A stretch of DNA of 64,000 nt, taken from contig NC_092326.1 in the NCBI RefSeq assembly GCF_036785885.1, positions 434,001-498,000 of the forward strand, in the 5' to 3' direction. The notes below the pieces were generated by a model. It saw only the letters and a list, made by a program, of their open reading frames with translations. It was not told the origin of the DNA and searched no databases. The DNA is from Coffea arabica. Lineage: Eukaryota > Streptophyta > Magnoliopsida > Gentianales > Rubiaceae. Shown here one piece after another: positions 35,485 to 47,500 of the stretch; the first letter of the stretch is position 1, and every line of letters starts with the position of its first letter. The position numbers and the translations under genes were made by a program.

Positions 35485-36845
35485 GGATAATTTATCGTTT
35501 CCTCTTCTTTATTTCTTTTGGCCTCTCTCAATTGTCCGTCATCTCGCAAAATGTTACGTTTTCTGGCCATTTCAAGAATGCTTGTGATTTATTAACGCTT
35601 TTAACTTGAATCCTCACCAGTGTAGCTGAAGTCCCTTGGCATGTCCGCAGCAGTATTCCATAATTTTATCGTATTTAATTGCAATGGACAAGTTTTTTTA
35701 AATAGCGATTAAATTTCAAATGAAAACTTACGGTGATAATTTATGTCTATTGTCAAATATCTTGGTAATCAAATCATATTTTCCATTTTATTAGGTACCA
35801 CATAATTCAAAAGCACCTCCCCACCGCACCCCCGCACCCCCCCCCCCCCCAAAAAAAAAAAAAAGAAGAAGAAGAATCTACCCAGCCACCCTTATCACCC
35901 CCAACTTCGATTCCTCCCTTTTCCTTCTTCCAAAATCCTAACAATTCGTTTCAAATCCCTCTTTCTGCCTTACTTTGCCTTCCCCAAAATATCCATCTCC
36001 ACTCCATTTCCTAATTCTCTATCTGAAAAATTGTTACATTTCCCTGCTGTTGCAAGGTTTCTTGAAACTTACTTTCTTAACTTGGATCAATCCAGCTGGA
36101 ATGCTTGAGCAAGTTCATCATGTTTAACTGTCAGACAAGTTCATCATGGAATGCTTGAGCAATTTTTGTACGTTTCGCATAGATGCTGACATTCATCATA
36201 GCTGACATAAAAAAGTATTTTTTTGACCAATGAAAAGTGTTAAACTTTGGGAACATTAAAATAAGTGCATTAAGTCCTTAAAAAAAAAAGTGCATTAAGT
36301 GTATTATTCTCTAAGAAACCCAAAAAAAAAATTTTGAATTCAGATTGTAGTTCCTTTAATATACTTAGAAACCCTAAAGAAAGGAATGTGCGTGTGATTA
36401 TGAGAGCATTAATCCTTAATCTCGTGATTTATTGTTAGCCATTTTTTCATGTTAAAAAAAAACTTTCGGCAAAAATCACACATCGTTGTGATTGAAAGTG
36501 ATTCTGGAAAGAATTGTAAAAAATCAGTAAATTGTTTTAAATGTAGTTGAATTGGAAATATTGGGGACCAAATTTGCTTTGATCCAAACTTTGAGTACTG
36601 GAATCGCTCCTATGCCGAAGTTTAGGAACCAAAATTGCATTTCCTCCATCTGAAAAACCACAACAGTTGATCCAGAATAACTTTTGAACTAAAGTTTAAT
36701 ATCCAATGATTGTCAAATATACATTTTTGCATATTTTTGGAGAAAATTTTGTAATTTCTATATTGTAATGGTCTTTAGTTATATATTTTATAGCATTCAT
36801 TTACCACATTGCATTTTTATGGCAAGTCAATATTTTGTGATAAGG

Positions 36846-36960
36846 CATAGTTTTTTTTTTTTTTTTGTAGTGTAGGTGAGAGGTCTCGGACCTGGGACCT
36901 CTCATTTATATTCTTTACTCCGTACTATTCAACCCATCCCTCTTGCTCCCATGATAAGGC
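36846..36960 (-). repeat. SINE-like, tRNA-derived element (candidate)
   Basis: On the minus strand GAGAGGTCCCAGGTCCGAGA is followed by CCTCTCACCTACAC and a long A-run (36851-36866 as T on the plus strand). GGTCCGAGACC matches the tRNA B-box pattern and GAGAGGTC/GACCTCTC can form the T-arm. It resembles the segment at 3190 in layout. The 5' border and duplication were not resolved. Confidence 0.4.
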
Positions 36961-37059
36961 ATACTTGAATCATTTTTGTTTAAAAAGATTACTATTTTTT
37001 GTTGGATACTAGAAACCTTTTCGACTGTGCTAGGCACAACCAATGCCTAATGTACTGGG

Positions 37060-40000
37060 CTAATACTTTGGGATAGGTCTTTGACTTTCATGTGCAGATG
37101 GATGGAGAAGCAAATTTGAGGTTTGGAAAGTTATTGGTGGATCTGGTAGAGCCAATGGTATGTTGTGGACTTCATCTATGGTGTACGCTTTGATGATTGC
37201 GTTTCTTCTCTGAAGTTGTCCTTGGAAAGTTGTCTCATATGCTTTGAGAAAACAGATTGGCTTGTACTTTCTCATGATGCCAAAAAGTTCTTGGGTCATT
37301 GTTATTCCCTGAGATCAAAAGAGTGAATGAAGTGTTTATAAATTTTTATTTCTATGTGTAAGTGCTAAAAAAGTGAAGTTTACTGCAGTACATGTGCCTC
37401 TGCATCCTTAAGTTGGGCAGTAGTCAATTGTATCAATCTCTCTGCTTCATTTCCAGATATTAAGCATTGAAATCTTGCCATTGAATTAGTCAATGTTACT
37501 TCAATGCGACACCGTAAGTGAAACATAAGAGTTTTAATTGATTGTATAATGTAGAGTGTGATAGAAGAACTTTTGAGAGGTTAAATATAAAAGGTTACCT
37601 TAGCTCTACTTCAGCTTCTTGTCTACGTGATGAACATTTTATGATCCAATTTGTGTCTACGTCAATAGTTTTCAAACAATTTGAGCATGTGCTGAACCAA
37701 AAATGCATTTGGCCAAATGTTAATTGCACTCTGCCGCATATCCATGTTGCTTTTTGTTGCAAATCAATTAAAGCTTTAGTACATTAGTATCTTATTTTCT
37801 GTAAACTTCAAGTGTAAAATGATTATGTTGATTAGTTAGAGAAAGAAATTAGACTATTCTTACTATTCCAAATGAGATCACTGCATCATGAATGGTCTTG
37901 ATGCCTTCTTGATTTGGTGGTGGGAGTAGTAATATTGGATCCCTGTATGCTTTTGTTTCCAATAAAATCTTAACTTTTTATTTGTGGATGCTATACCTGC
38001 ATTTTATTTTTAGGGTATGAAGTAATTAGGATTATTAATTGAGGCTTGTAGAGTTAATTATATGTGTGTATGAAGAATTGATGGACTATTGGATTGATGA
38101 GAATGCATGATAATCCTATTGTTATTAATGAGAGACCTATTAAAGCAGAGAATTAAATCAAAGTTGAAATGGATGGCTCAAGTCTCGCTTTGTTAGTTTG
38201 GCAAGTTAATCAAATCTAAGAGAAATTACACTTGGATTCTTATGACATCCCTTATCTCTAAAGGTTTTAACTTTACCCAAGTAACTCTAATATGTTGCAA
38301 GAATCAAATCTGAGAGAGATTACACTCGGATTCTTCTGAGATCCCTTATCTCTAAAGGTTTTAACTTTACCCTAGTAACTCTAATATGTTGCAAGTTTAA
38401 AAAATCACAAACCAAACAGTTTGGAGAAGAACCATCCAGGAAACAAAACATGAGAATTCTAAGAAAATAGCTGAAATATATAGGCCAAGTGTCCCTTTAT
38501 TAGTTCTGCAAGTTAATCAAATCTGAAAGAAATTGCAGTCGGATTCTTTTGAAAAAGAAGTTATTTTGTCAATCCGTAGAGGAAAACATACATAGAGGTG
38601 CATTATTTGTTTAGACAAAAACTTAAAACACTTACAAGACTAGTAGCTTTAAGCAATCAATCCAAAGATAAATCATCACCAAAAGCTAATAACATGAGGG
38701 GAAAAAAGAAAGGTAATACCTTGCAAGAACACCTAGGCTCACCTTTACCCTCCAAACAAAAAGAATTATGAACTAATTTACAAACCAAAACTGATAGTAC
38801 AATCAATATGCCAGGCAAACATAACATATAATTTACCAACAAAGACGCTATTCATGTACCCTATAACCTCAAGAACCACATAACATCATTAGCCAAGGAA
38901 TCTAATAGCAAATCCCCAAAATCCAAAAAAGATGTGAAAAGAATTTAACCGCTATAATCAAACAAACTTTTATGAGTAAACAATGAGGCATACAGAATTC
39001 TTACAGTAGGGGGCTTATTGTTGCAGGCAGAAACTTTTACTCTCATAGCAAAGATCATAAGAGCAGTGACAATGGCATTTGTGAGCATGTTGCCTTCATG
39101 TTCTTGGAACTCATGCCACAGAGTAAGGAGTATCAATTTTTTCCTTTGAACAAAAAGGATTTAATGAAAAGTTGATGTTAAAGTGTAATACATATGTTAA
39201 ATGGTAGAAGGAAGTGAAATATCTTATTCTTCATTTACAATCACAAAGTCTCTTGTGACTGAGTTTGGAGTTATTTCTTTTTGAGGGAAGGCATATATGA
39301 CTCGTGCCTTGACACCTATAGTTTGAAGTGTTAAGTTAAAGATTAACGTATATAGGAATATAGCGTTGTATAAAATTATGTGGAGGTATGTTTTTTATAT
39401 AGTACTTACTTATGAGAGTAGTGTCAAATTTTGCATATTTATGCGCATCAGAGAGGTTGTCAAAGGTCAAAGGACATGGAATCATTGGAGGAATTGGCTT
39501 GAGGTAATGCTTAATAAAAGTTGAGCGGTGAAGGACCCAAAAATAGGGATATTCGTTCACTCTATATGTGGGAGCAGCATTGATAATAGTCGCACCAGAA
39601 ACATAGTATCGTTGGTATGGTACTAACAAATTTCTGAAGAGTCAGATGCAATTCTCATAAGCTGTTGCAGAGACTTTAGTTCCCTGTTTTTAGTGCTTCT
39701 AATTGCATTAGTATAGTACAAGGCAAGATTATTGTGTGTCCTACATGTATAGTTTTGGATGAATAAGTATACAGTAAGATGGTTATGAATTATAGATGAG
39801 TTATAAGAGATACTGGTTCCCTGTTTCTAAGAACTAAATAATGAGAGCATGAAATAAAGTTTTAGCTTCTAAGAAGTGTACTTGATAGTCAACTTTTAAT
39901 GCTAACTTTGTATAGTTTCTGCAATCCAAGGTTGATTCCATATTCACAAGGTGATTATTTTAAGGTTGACCTAAATTCTTGTTGTCATTTATGTATGACA

Positions 40001-40390
40001 TTTGCTGTCATGACTAATTTACTGTTTTTTAGATGTAGTGTACATCCTGTGTCTCATTTATTGGGTATAGTAATGAGTTAAGTGATAAGAACATGAAGGA
40101 GCATTCTAATGTGTATCAGTGATGTATAGATTGAAGACTAAATCTATGTTAATGAGTTAGGTCTAGTTTATAGTTGTTTATTATAGTAGGTGATAAAAGA
40201 GTGTAATAGTTAGTGACATACCTGAGTATCAGTGAGAATGAATCGTTGAAGTCTTCTAGGTGGAGCTTTTTGAGTGTATTGAAAGTGGCTCCTTTCAATG
40301 ACCTGAACAAGAACTATCCATTTCTCCGATTTCTTGTTGATGTCCAAAAGAGTTGAAATGCGTCTAGGAATTTGAATTGCATTATGATCA
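37060..40390 (-). pseudogene. RPA70-like (replication protein A) gene, probably Helitron-derived
   Basis: Minus-strand segments match plant RPA1-like proteins in order. One near 40385-40230 has EKWIVLVQVIERSHFQY and RRLQRFILTDT. One at about 39629-39410 has LFVPYQRYYVSGA-like LLVPYQRYYVSGA, FWVLHRST and PCPLTFDNLSDAHKYA. One at about 39140-38990 has LTLWHEFQEHEGN and MRVKVSA. They are separated by apparent introns. A further segment at 37299-37060 may belong but I am unsure of it. RPA-like OB-fold proteins bind single-stranded DNA and are carried by many plant Helitrons beside a PIF1-type helicase, which lies directly upstream here. I could not assemble a continuous intact frame, so I call it a pseudogene. 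Confidence 0.65.
38208..38395. repeat. 94-bp tandem repeat, two units plus a partial third
   Basis: AATCAAATCTAAGAGAAATT starts at 38208 and AATCAAATCTGAGAGAGATT at 38302. The units are about 93% identical by eye. A partial third copy lies at 38516-38550. It lies between coding-like segments of the RPA pseudogene, probably in an intron. Confidence 0.85.
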
Positions 40391-40556
40391 AATATAGTCA
40401 GTATTTGATGGTTTTATGTAAGAAACAATAATTGTAGTAGTTAAAGGGCAGCGTGCAGAGGAAAAGACTATAAAAATATTAAGAGGTATAAGTTATGAAT
40501 GTACATTTTGGCGGTGGTTCTGTATGCTGAGTACTTCTTTATAGACCATATTTTTT

Positions 40557-42105
40557 GTTCTGTCCATCTAGTGGGATAAAAAATATATTGGTTTTATTAG
40601 TATTCTAATTGTTGATGTTGTTTTTGATCTTGAAAGAGCAACACATAGTTGACTGTCGGAAAAATCAAGTTCTTTTAATTATATACCCACAAAGCCTAAG
40701 GTTTGTCCTTATGCTTTGTTAATAGTCACTATAAAGCACAAGTGAATAGGAAATTGGACTGGATATTGGTCATTAGCTGGTGGCTGCATTGGAATTCTAT
40801 GAATAAAGGCATCTTTTCCAGAGAATTCACCTAATGAAACAGTAGCATGAATGATATTTTTACTAAGGAATTTAACTGTAAGCCTTGTGCCATTGCATAA
40901 TTCCTTAGTTGGATCAAGATTTCTCAAGAGAATTATTAGTGCATTTGGTTTTAATACTATTATGTGTGGTGGTAGACCATTGGCAGCTAATGTATTCAGC
41001 ATGTCAACATACTCAGTTTGGTGATTCTTATTTAATGTCTCATCATAGCTTAAGTATTCAATTGCTTCTCCTGGATATTTGTCTATGAAAGCATCATTTA
41101 TCTCATCTACAAATGAATTTTTTGTAGTTAATATTGCTCTATTTAACAAAGAAGATGAGATTTCTAATCTATCAGTGATTTCAAGGTATACCATATGAAT
41201 CAGCTTTTGAAGTGTATTAGATTCACTAGTGTAAGGAACTAATATAGAATGTGGGATTTTTACTAAATCATTAACCTTTGTGTGTATTGTCCCATCTCCA
41301 ATCTTTAATAAAAATTCTATAAATGTAGGATCTAATCTTGCTCCCACATTTTTAGTTCTGCTTAATTTCTGAAGTTTGTTCCATATTGGAGAATTGATTA
41401 GACATGCACTGATAATTTCTTTTTTGGTTCCCTTTCAAACTACTGGAAGTGTTTGTCTAAAATCTCCTCCTAGGACAACAACTTTTTCCCAAAGATGTTA
41501 GTTGAATCCATGAGGTCTTTTAATAAGTCATCCAATGCTTCAATTGCTACTTTCTTGCACATTGGTGTTTCATCACAAATTTTTAGTTTTCCTTCTCTAA
41601 TCATCATTGTTAGAGAAGTTTGCTTGCTAATTCTACATGTTGTATCCTTGGAGATATCAATTGGGATCTTAAATGGAGAGTGTGCAGTTCTACCACCACG
41701 TAGGACAGAAGCCGCAATTCTTAAAGTGGCGGTTGCGAGCGCAACAAAGTATTGCTTCTCATGTCTACCAGTAAAGTCCTATAAAAAAAAGTTTTCCCTA
41801 TTCCTCTAGGACAATCTATGAAGAAAGAGCCAGTTTTTCCTGAATAAATTCACTCAGTGATGATTTTAAATGCTCGTTTTTATTTTTCATTAAGCATGTT
41901 AATTCCACTCAAATCTTGAGGTGTAACAAGAATGCTTTTTTTGGCTCACAACTCTCGGGTTTGGTCTTCTACATTCTTATAAGAGAAATCAGTTGAGACT
42001 AAATTGTAAGAACGTATGCTCTTTCCCATTGTTTGTAGAAAACCATCTATTTGCTATAGAGCTTTATGTTCAATTTCTCTGGTGCTTTGAATTTTCCCAT
42101 AGTTG
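40557..42105 (-). pseudogene. PIF1-like helicase of a Helitron, decayed
   Basis: Minus-strand segments match the C-terminal helicase half of Helitron RepHel proteins. They begin near 42080, with FFID followed by CPRGIGKTFFYR around 41830-41800, a damaged Walker A in which the usual GGTGKT reads RGIGKT. GRTAHSPFKIPIDI lies near 41700. An open stretch of 212 codons follows (41347-40709, with YPGEAIEYLSYDE, GLPPHIIVLKPNALIILLRN and CNGTRLTV). The end has QLCVALSRSKT near 40640. The frame changes and stops several times. The N-terminal Rep (HUH) domain is not visible; upstream lies a gypsy fragment instead. The family unwinds DNA during rolling-circle transposition. Confidence 0.8.
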
Positions 42106-42219
42106 TTTTGGGTTATTGGGGCAGGAGTAGACCAACAATGTAGAGAAAAGTTTTCTCATTTCATAAAGCATTTTAAAATGCCAGACTTCTTGCAAACAGA
42201 TTTTTTTGACTATTATCAT

Positions 42220-43180
42220 CCTGCAGTAAGTGACAAATTAGTACTGTCTCTCTAGAAGTATCTACTATGATTCCATTGTAGAAGTTAACTCAGCCAATTG
42301 CTCTTACATCGATGAAATGTTTACCTCGTTCACTCGACAAGTTGGAATGTCCTCCCTTATTTCGAACTGCTGGGAGTTTTCAGCCATCATTTCAATTAGC
42401 TCCCATGTTTCCTGTAGGGTTTTGTTCACTAAAACACCTCCACTTGTAGTGTCGATGATATTCCTATCTCTATAAAGCAGGCCTTCATAGAAGTATTGGA
42501 CGAGAAGTTATTCGCTAATCTGATGTTGGGGGTAATTGGTACACAACTTCTTGAATCTTTCCCAATATTCGTAGCGAGACTCCCTGGGATTCTTCTTAAT
42601 GCTACAGATCTATTTTCGTAGACTGGCTGCCAAGGACGCAGGAAAGTATTTTTCTAAGAATTTTCTTTTCATGTCTGTCCACGTTGTGATACTCCATGTT
42701 GGCAAGTAGTGTAGCTAGTCTTTGGTTGCCCCCTTTAGTAAAAAAGGGAATGCTGTATCTTAATCTGCTTTTTAGTAACACCAAGTGGTTTCATACTTGT
42801 GCAGACCACTGTGAACTCCTGCAGGTGTTTGTGGGGTTCTTCATCTTACAAACCATGAAAATTAGAGAGAAGGTGTATTACTTCTGATTTCAATTCAAAC
42901 ATTACTTTTTCAGCAAAATCAGGAAAAGTAATGCATAAAACTACTGGTTTAAATCTGGAGTAGTCAACTCCCTCAAGGTTCGATTGTTATTTGCCATGAT
43001 AGCTTCCTCGCGTTCAGAATTATTTGAGTAGTCACTTGAAGAATCCAATAAGTCCACAGTCAAATTAAGCTCTGGAGACGCAATAGATGACTGCTCTCTC
43101 TTCTGTATTCTGGTTTCTCTTCATAGCCTACGCGCAATCTTCTCAACCTCGGGATCGAAGATTAAATCACCTGTACGAAA
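42220..43180 (-). pseudogene. gag: Ty3/gypsy gag, decayed (Athila/Tat-like)
   Basis: Translation of the minus strand in changing frames gives gypsy gag phrases: FELKSEVIHLLSNFHGL and PHKHLQEFTVVCTSMKPLGV near 42890-42780; LPTWSITTWTDMKRKFLEKYF near 42700-42640; LVQYFYEGLLYRDRNIIDTT with SGGVLVNKT and NSQQFE near 42510-42370. Several stops and frameshifts interrupt it. It ends abruptly near 42.2 kb beside the Helitron helicase, so the element is truncated and shows no protease or polymerase. Confidence 0.75.
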
Positions 43181-43258
43181 AGAATGAGGCATAAACTAGC
43201 AAAAATACTAGAAAATTAGATAAAATATAATAAAATAAACTAAAAAAAGAAACAAATT

Positions 43259-43290
43259 AACCAATGCCAATCCTTGGCAATGGCACCAAA
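43259..43290 (-). promoter_or_regulatory. Primer-binding site of the gypsy element
   Basis: On the minus strand the sequence reads TTTGGTGCCATTGCCAAGGA then TTGGCATTGG. It matches the common plant gypsy site TGGCGCCGTTGCCGGGGA apart from C-to-T or G-to-A changes. It sits between the presumed LTR and the gag start, in the orientation of the gag fragment. Confidence 0.7.
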
Positions 43291-43293
43291 GAT

Positions 43294-44185
43294 TGACAGA
43301 CATCAGGCCTGTGCAATAATAAACTCCCACTCATGATAAGATATAAACGAGTATAATGGTAAGTAGGGTCATCTCCATAGGAATTGGGAGAAAAATCTGT
43401 TTCTTTCCAAGCAATGCCAATTGGGAGGTTTTGAAAAAATTAAAATTAAAAATAACTACTCAACAGAAATAAAAATACCTAAATAGAAGTGAATTAAATT
43501 TAAATTAGGAATAATGAAACTCTAGCCAAGGATATAACTACGGAAGTGGTTCATACAACTACTCATTGATGTAATAATTATTTCATCTATTTGTTAATAA
43601 ATAAGTTATAGTTGCCAAACATGCGATGACAACCAACTTTTCCTTATCGTCTTGTTAGTTAAGGCACGCCCTGTTAACTAGTTCCTTAACCAAAAAACAA
43701 ACCTAAGTACGTCCATAGAATTTAATTTCTTGATTGCATTAGAAACTAGAAAAGTTTTGTTCTAATCAATAAATACACTATCAAGATTTATTTAAATTAC
43801 ATCATATGTCCTCCTAACATGAAACTAATCATGCTAGTCACCACTAATTTAAGACAATTGAACAATTATGGATTTAACTATTTTAACTGGCATTAGTTTG
43901 TTAAATTGATTTAAATATCAGGGCCCCTTAATATTCAAATAACAAAACAATCATGAGAAACAAAACTGGAGACTGTTGTAAATGTATTTCCTCTATTCCC
44001 TTTTACTTTGCTGCCTGCCCTGGAAAGGATGTCGAGAAATTGTCCTAACAATTTTTAACCTCATTCAATTGTTGCATTCCCTCCCAAAGATGTTTACAAA
44101 GATAAATTGATCCTTCTATCTTCACTCAAAATGCCTCACGAGCTTGGCTTTCTCTCAATAGATTTGGTCTCCTTTCTTCTTCACA
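43294..44185 (-). repeat. Probable 5' LTR of the decayed gypsy element
   Basis: The stretch adjoins the primer-binding site and would end in TGTCTGTCA on the minus strand. The outer end is uncertain; TGTGAAGAAG at 44185 is one possible start. There is no partner LTR in the window to confirm the borders. The sequence is non-coding and AT-rich. Confidence 0.45.
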
Positions 44186-44594
44186 TAAACGTGTTCTAAA
44201 TTTCTCCTCCCCCTTCAATGTTTGTATTTTTATCTCTCAATTATTTTTGGCAAATACCTGTAAAGATAGCAAGACTTATTTTGGTGTACAAAAGAATGAA
44301 TCCATGCTTTCTCGACTTTTTCTTTTCATTTTATGCTGTTGATTCAAAATTTTGCATTTGCTATTTGAATTTTGAATCAATCCGTTTGTCTCAAACGGAC
44401 ACCGTTAAGATTTCAATACATTTTTTCACTTTTTTATTCTGTCCACTTAGTGAAATGATGTCATTTTTCTTCACTGCTGCTCCAATATAGGAAATAAGAG
44501 GACTGCTCAGGGACGGATCCTCTGATAACGTCTGGACCGCCCCAAATCCCAATCCCTTGCTCTCTAACGTCTGGACTCTGGCGTCGAACAGTCC

Positions 44595-47500
44595 ATGGAG
44601 GAGTCACCTCTACAGTTCGTCAACTTTGGCAAATCCCTCATAGTTCCCAGTGTCCAGGAGCTTGCCAAACAGCCCATCTCAAAAATCCCACCTCGATACG
44701 TTCATCACGACGAAGAATCACCCATTGTTTCTCACGAAACTTCGCTTCCAGCAGTACCCGTCATCGATGTTGAGAGATTGCTGTCTGAAAATTCCATGGA
44801 TTCTGAGTTGGAGAAGCTTCACTTAGCTTGCAAGGACTGGGGATTCTTCCAGGTTAGATTAATTTAGTTCTTCCTCCTCTTGCTGACTGTGTAATTGATA
44901 TCCTGTCTTGAGCTGAGCTTGTGGGATGATTGATTCTATTGACATATCTCATGAATAAAATTTCTGCAATTTCGAATTTATGGAGTATATTGATGAGAAA
45001 TATTTTTGCAGTCCAATAAGATTGAGGGAAGTTGACATTGGATACTGCTGTATTTGAATTCGGATGGTCGAGATTATATGCTGGATTATACGGTTATTAG
45101 AATACGATATTTGGATTTGGTAATCTTGATTGTTGATAGCAAATGTGCAGGGGATTTCTGTAAAGGCTAGAACTATCTAAACCTAACTGAGGAGTCTTGC
45201 TGCAGCTTGACTTCATTGCAGCTTAACATTCTATGTCTACAGAGCTTATGCTTAATCTTTCAAATTGTCTACTCTATTATGTTATGTGAATCTATATTTC
45301 GGGCAAAGGAAATGCATATGGAGAAAATGAGTGTTGACTCAATATTGTAAAACAACATACTTTTCGCAGTTCATGTAGATTGGATATACGCTGGAGGTGT
45401 TTCTGTCATGGCTGTGAACAATGTCCTGGTTCATTCTTTTATTTAAAAAGTTGTAATTTGTTTGAATTGGATTTGCTTTATGCATAACCTTATATCCAAT
45501 TCTTACTTTGTAAGGCTTCTTGGCGTAGCTAGGTGTAACTTTTAGAGGTAATAAAATGTTCTGTGCACTTTCCTATCGCCATATTTAGTGCTTTCTTTAC
45601 GCACTGTAAATGCTTTCCATAGGTTATAGGAAACTGGTGCTTTGAAGCTGCATCAGAGCAAGAGTATGTAGTATATTGGGAGCCCAAAAAGCTTTAACAT
45701 GAGTTTCAAGTAAGATGCCTGATTTCCAATTTTATCAGCCAGTATATGGGCGCTTTGTTAGGTAAATTATCATTAGCCCTCTCACTTTTGAATTTGAGGA
45801 ATTTGATGAGTGAAATTCCTCTTGGATGATTGGATTGTTTAGAAGTTGAAACTGCTTAGATGAGGAAAGTGGACTGGATTGTATCATGTCCTGCTTTCTT
45901 ATGGCATGTAATATTCCGCCAAAATTGAGTCCTTACCCAACTGTTAGTGTCTATTAAAGAAGCAAGATTTTATCCGAGTTGAGCTGTTGTTATGTTATGG
46001 TGAGCTAATCAGGTCGGATATGCAGAAAACCTTGATGCTATAAGAGTCTGCACAAATAATCACTTATGACCAAGGTTTAACTGAGGTCACTTCAAGCCTC
46101 AAGTCAGATCTGAGATAAATGGATGAATAGTTCTGAAGGGAACATTGAATGTGTAGTCACCTGGAGTTAGGGGGTTTATATATAGGGAGATTAAGGACAT
46201 ATTTTGTACTGTGTTAATCAGGTCGGCCCAGCCTATTATCAATTGGGTAATAGCCAATACCCCTCCTGTTCCATCAGGGTCATCTATGTGGTTGTATCCT
46301 GAACACAGTGTAGCATCATTGGTCCAATTGACCATGCACCCAAACCTATCATTGGTCCTACTTTTGTTGATGAGCAGGTTTTATAAACTATTAATAGGTG
46401 AATTTTCTGACTCTGTTTCTTGTTTCCTGGAGTAGGTCGTAAACCATGGAGTTTCTACTTCATTGCTAGATTGCTTGAGGAATGAAATTACAGATTTCTT
46501 CAAACTTCCTTTTGAGGAAAAGAAGGCCTTATGGCAAGAGCCAGAGAATCACGAGGGCTTTGGGCAGCTCTTTGTTGTATCAGAGGAGCAGAAGCTTGAC
46601 TGGTCAGACATGTTTTACATAACCACCCTCCCTGATAAACTTAGGAAAGTGGAATTATTCGAAAAGCTGCCCCTAAAACTCAGGTCCTCTCTCTCTCCCA
46701 CTCCCTCCCCTCTCTTCTTTTCCTCCACCTCCTCTTATTCTTATGTAGTTTTTCTGCTGAAACTTTATAAGTCAGGTAATATATAGCCTAAAGTTATATG
46801 AATAGAATGGTATTGACCCTTTCGCTGTGCAATATAGGGACTGGTAATCTGGTAACATTACATGAGTTTGAGAGTTTAATTTTCTAGTTTCAATGCATGA
46901 ATTTGCTTGTCAGTCACAGTGCAGCTGCTGTAATGAGCAAGGCCAAGGACTGTTAATAACAGTCAATATATGCTTGTTTAATGAAATGTTTCTCAAAGGA
47001 AATTGTGCGCCGCTTGGCTTTCTACAGATTTTTAATTTAAGAGAGATGATATCTTGTTAACAAGCAATTTTTAGCTTCTCTTAAAAATTGCAGAGATGCA
47101 ATGGAAGCTTACTCTCTGGAAGTCAAAATCCTAGCCATGACACTATTAAGGGAAATGGCTAAGGTTCTGAAGATTGATGAGGAGGAACTGAAAGGCTTGT
47201 TTAGTGATGGTGTACAGTCTATGCGTATGAACTACTATCCTCCATGCCCAGAGCCAGAAATGGCAATTGGTTTCAATCCGCACTCAGATGCAGATGCTTT
47301 GACAATTCTATTTCAGCTGAATGGAACACCAGGCCTCCAGATACGGAAAGACGGAAGATGGCTACCAGTAATGCCACTTCCAGATGCATTAATAGTCAAT
47401 GTTGGTGACATAATAGAGGTGAAGCTAATTAGCTTATGACATACTAAAATTAGAGACGCCACTTCCAGATGCATTAATAGTCAATGTTGGTGACATAATA

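Larger units (their letters stand above)
35257..37059. other. Unassigned intergenic DNA
   Basis: The first part should hold the RALF 3' UTR. A TA/TG microsatellite lies at about 35428-35484, a C14/A14 homopolymer patch at about 35838-35865, and a SINE-like segment near 36.9 kb. No gene is supported. Confidence 0.5.
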
